Origin: Pedobacter sp. | GTDB taxonomy: Bacteria; Bacteroidota; Bacteroidia; Sphingobacteriales; Sphingobacteriaceae | Assembly: GCA_030149995.1 (NCBI GenBank) | Contig: JASLGV010000530.1 | Location: 1-7,017, forward strand | Direction: 5' to 3' | DNA: 7,017 nt | Part shown: in pieces, positions 5,134 to 7,017 of the stretch | How the letters are laid out: the number at the start of each line of letters is the position of its first letter | Position numbering within the stretch: position 1 is the first letter of the stretch | Notes under the pieces: model-generated | The model's input: the letters and a program-made list of their open reading frames with translations, nothing else | Told to the model about the DNA's origin: nothing | The model's database searches: none | Position numbers and translations under genes: made by a program

Positions 5134-6723
5134 CTAATAAGGAATGATTCCCTTTCTTAATCTTAAAACAACCTTCTGAATCTGTGGTAAAAAAAGAAGA
5201 ATAACAAGAATGAAAACGACTCCCGTGAGCATCAGATCATAATAATCCCGGGTGGCACGTGCCAATATTTGTTGTCCTACCAATTTATTAAAATATGCTC
5301 CTGCAGCGCCTTTTGCGGTATAGCTATCGTTACCTGCATTTATGTATTGATTCTGAATACCCAGCAGGCTAACGGGTAATTGTGGATTTATATCTGTTAA
5401 GGTTTCGCGAAGCTTTTCCCTAATTGCCGATTTGGAAAATAACTGAATTTCGTTGTTAAGGGCCAGACTGGCCGTAAAACCAGTGAACCGCGCCAATATT
5501 CCGATAAGCGACGCATTTAATGCAATCTTTGGCGGTGCTGCGGAGCTGGTGAATAAAACAATCGGAACAAATAAAATACCCGTTGCAATGCCATAGATAA
5601 ACATTGGCAGGATAAAATCATTGGTTTCCCCCTGCACAGAAACAAAAAGGATCATGTATACATAATACAAAGCCATCACAGCAAAACCCGCCATAATTAT
5701 CCGGATCAGGTTAAAACCCATCAGAACAAACCGGGAGGTAACCAACATACTCAGTACAGTTCCAGCAATTACAGCGCACCATATCGGAATCGTACTAAGC
5801 GGATCATTACCTAAAATGATTTCGAGGTAACCATAAGCAAATCCGGTACTTCCTTTAAAAATGTAAAATGAAAATAGCAGAAGCAGACCAATCACAAAAT
5901 TCTTTACCTTGAAAATCTGTAAGTTAATCAAGGGGCGTTTAAGTTTCAATTCTCTGCCGACAAATAGCATGAGGATGATTAAATTGCCCAGGCTCAGAAG
6001 AATAATTAACGGATGGTCGAACCAGCCCAATTGCCGTCCGTAGATCAGGATGTATCCCAATATGAAAATAAAAGATACATAAAAAACATAGCCCAGCCAA
6101 TCTACCTGGTAAAGCGGTATCTTTTTGGTAAATCTCGCTTTGCTGTTCATGGTTAGCACTACCACAAATGCCAGGATGATGAGCATGACAACGAACCCGT
6201 AAAAGATCCAGTTGAAATCATAAAAATGAAGCACCACACTGGAGTAGATGGAATAAAACGGAACGGAGATTTGTATACTTCCATACAGGAGACTATACCC
6301 AATTACCCGGGCACGTGCAGATTCCAGTCTTGGAAAAGTGAGCTGTAAGACAATGCCCGACATCAATGCACAGGTAATCCCTTGTACAAACTGACAAATA
6401 ACAAAAAGCGGCCAATCTTTAGAATGAAAACAGATCACCGAACACACCGCATTGATGGCAAGTGCCATCACCAGGTATTTCCTGGGTTCAAAATACTTTA
6501 CAATACGAAAATCCAAAGCCAAAAAAGCTACACATGATCCGTAAATAACAATCATGGCATATTGTATATCGGTAGGTTGTACACCATAATAACCCATTGC
6601 CGCAACCGGACTGCTGAAAAAGGCGAAGGCAAACAAACAAGTCATCAGAATGGCAAATATTACAGACCTCGCCATCCATTCGGACACCCAGGATTTGAAA
6701 ACCGGAATTTTATGTGCTTCCAT
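5134..6723 (-). CDS. DHA2-type (EmrB-like) MFS drug efflux transporter, divergent
   Basis: This 529-residue inner-membrane protein has about 14 hydrophobic helices, starting near residues 18, 52, 82, 104, 138, 170, 207, 237, 272, 311, 337, 369, 399 and 496. A large loop at about 423-495, before the last helix, is probably periplasmic. Length, 14 segments and the segment VDWLGYVFYVSFIFILGYILIYGRQLGWF (207-235) place it with the DHA2 proton-drug antiporters such as EmrB. Motif A is degenerate (LDFRIVKYFEPRKYL, 70-84). The helix-5 antiporter motif C, normally GxxxGPxxGG, reads YGSIQISVPFYSIYSS (147-162) and lacks the glycines, so the pump belongs to a divergent branch and may differ in coupling or substrate. 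Two bases separate its ATG from the stop of the upstream fusion-protein gene, so the two are translated together. The pair would export compounds across both membranes with a TolC-like channel. The substrate is unknown. Confidence 0.88.
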   Translation of the reverse strand: MEAHKIPVFKSWVSEWMARSVIFAILMTCLFAFAFFSSPVAAMGYYGVQPTDIQYAMIVIYGSCVAFLALDFRIVKYFEPRKYLVMALAINAVCSVICFHSKDWPLFVICQFVQGITCALMSGIVLQLTFPRLESARARVIGYSLLYGSIQISVPFYSIYSSVVLHFYDFNWIFYGFVVMLIILAFVVVLTMNSKARFTKKIPLYQVDWLGYVFYVSFIFILGYILIYGRQLGWFDHPLIILLSLGNLIILMLFVGRELKLKRPLINLQIFKVKNFVIGLLLLFSFYIFKGSTGFAYGYLEIILGNDPLSTIPIWCAVIAGTVLSMLVTSRFVLMGFNLIRIIMAGFAVMALYYVYMILFVSVQGETNDFILPMFIYGIATGILFVPIVLFTSSAAPPKIALNASLIGILARFTGFTASLALNNEIQLFSKSAIREKLRETLTDINPQLPVSLLGIQNQYINAGNDSYTAKGAAGAYFNKLVGQQILARATRDYYDLMLTGVVFILVILLFLPQIQKVVLRLRKGIIPY

Positions 6724-6725
6724 AC

Positions 6726-7017
6726 TTAATCTTTTAAAACGTAAACATTGGCATTCATTCCTGCAGAGAGTTTCCCTAATTTTTCGGGTGTATCGGTAAG
6801 TTTGATCCGGACAGGAATGCGTTGTATAATTTTGACAAAATTACCGGTTGCATTGTCTGGCGGGAGCAAGGAATAACGGGAGCCCGTGGTTGGAGAAAGC
6901 GATTCGATTACACCGCTGAATTTCTCATTCGGAAAAGCATCTGCTTCTATGATTACGGGTTGGCCTGCCTTGAAATGTCCAACCTGTGTTTCCTTGAAGT
7001 TTGCCACCACCCATTTT
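6726..7017 (-). CDS. EmrA/HlyD-type membrane fusion protein, N-terminus outside the window
   Basis: These are the last 96 residues of a periplasmic adaptor that links an inner-membrane pump to an outer-membrane channel. The reading frame is open to the window edge. Just before the first possible GTG start (7010) it encodes K-W, so the sequence reads KWVVANFKETQ, the conserved core strand of EmrA-like proteins; that GTG is not the real start. The rest follows the family's C-terminal domain: GQPVIIEADAFPNEKFSGVIESL, TGSRYSLLPPDNATGN, FVKIIQRIPVRIKL and LSAGMNANVYV, ending LKD. The N-terminal membrane anchor, hairpin and lipoyl parts lie upstream. A complete protein of this type is usually 340-400 residues. 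It is followed after two bases by the MFS transporter, so the two form an efflux operon. Family assignment is firm; substrate unknown. Confidence 0.93.
   Translation of the reverse strand, partial: KWVVANFKETQVGHFKAGQPVIIEADAFPNEKFSGVIESLSPTTGSRYSLLPPDNATGNFVKIIQRIPVRIKLTDTPEKLGKLSAGMNANVYVLKD

Noticed and set aside
7008..7010. GTG as a start codon for the fusion-protein fragment
   Set aside because: The frame stays open upstream to the window edge and encodes K-W directly before it, completing the conserved WVVANFKET core motif; the true start is outside the window.

Overview
The window looks like ordinary chromosome from a member of the Bacteroidota, most likely family Sphingobacteriaceae (Pedobacter or Mucilaginibacter type). 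Three things point there. The base composition is AT-rich. Several starts have a TAnnTTTG-type -7 element and little or no Shine-Dalgarno sequence. The protein families are also typical of the group: an HxlR regulator with the N-terminal 'LxNLxxPP' extension, Bacteroidota-style AraC proteins, and a divergent EmrB-like transporter paired with an EmrA-like adaptor. The genus is inferred from protein style, not proven. I see no rRNA, tRNA, CRISPR array, insertion sequence, phage gene or attachment site, and no intergenic gap exceeds 190 bases.

Layout. Bases 1-589 (minus) hold the N-terminal 196 residues of a metallo-beta-lactamase-fold hydrolase whose 3' end lies outside the window. It is divergent from an HxlR-family regulator (731-1111, plus). 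Their shared 141-bp control region holds two opposed -7 boxes, a 10-bp palindrome, and a perfect 14-bp inverted repeat that includes the HxlR start codon. Next, on the minus strand, is a two-gene unit of small proteins: a zinc-ribbon/coiled-coil/tail-anchor protein (1485-1763) and a small multi-spanning membrane protein (1132-1473). It is divergent from an AraC regulator (1951-2874, plus), and an 18-bp perfect palindrome sits between them. A second AraC-type regulator, of the GlxA type with a DJ-1/PfpI domain (2970-3968, plus), follows in the same direction. It converges on a type I glyceraldehyde-3-phosphate dehydrogenase gene (3970-4968, minus) with one base between the stop codons. Upstream on the minus strand are a 14-TM DHA2-type MFS transporter (5134-6723) and, two bases before it, the C-terminal end of an EmrA/HlyD-type membrane fusion protein (6726 to the window edge).

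How the genes fit together. Three local units look credible. The HxlR regulator probably controls itself and the divergent hydrolase. The zinc-ribbon and small membrane proteins are probably co-transcribed. The fusion protein and MFS pump form a drug-efflux operon, probably completed by a TolC-like gene outside the window. The gap gene is a housekeeping enzyme with its own promoter. The two AraC-type regulators have no obvious target here; the nearby efflux operon is one guess.

I did not find a clearly new biological system. The parts most worth a second look are the regulatory palindromes, especially the one over the HxlR start codon, and the uncharacterised small-protein pair.
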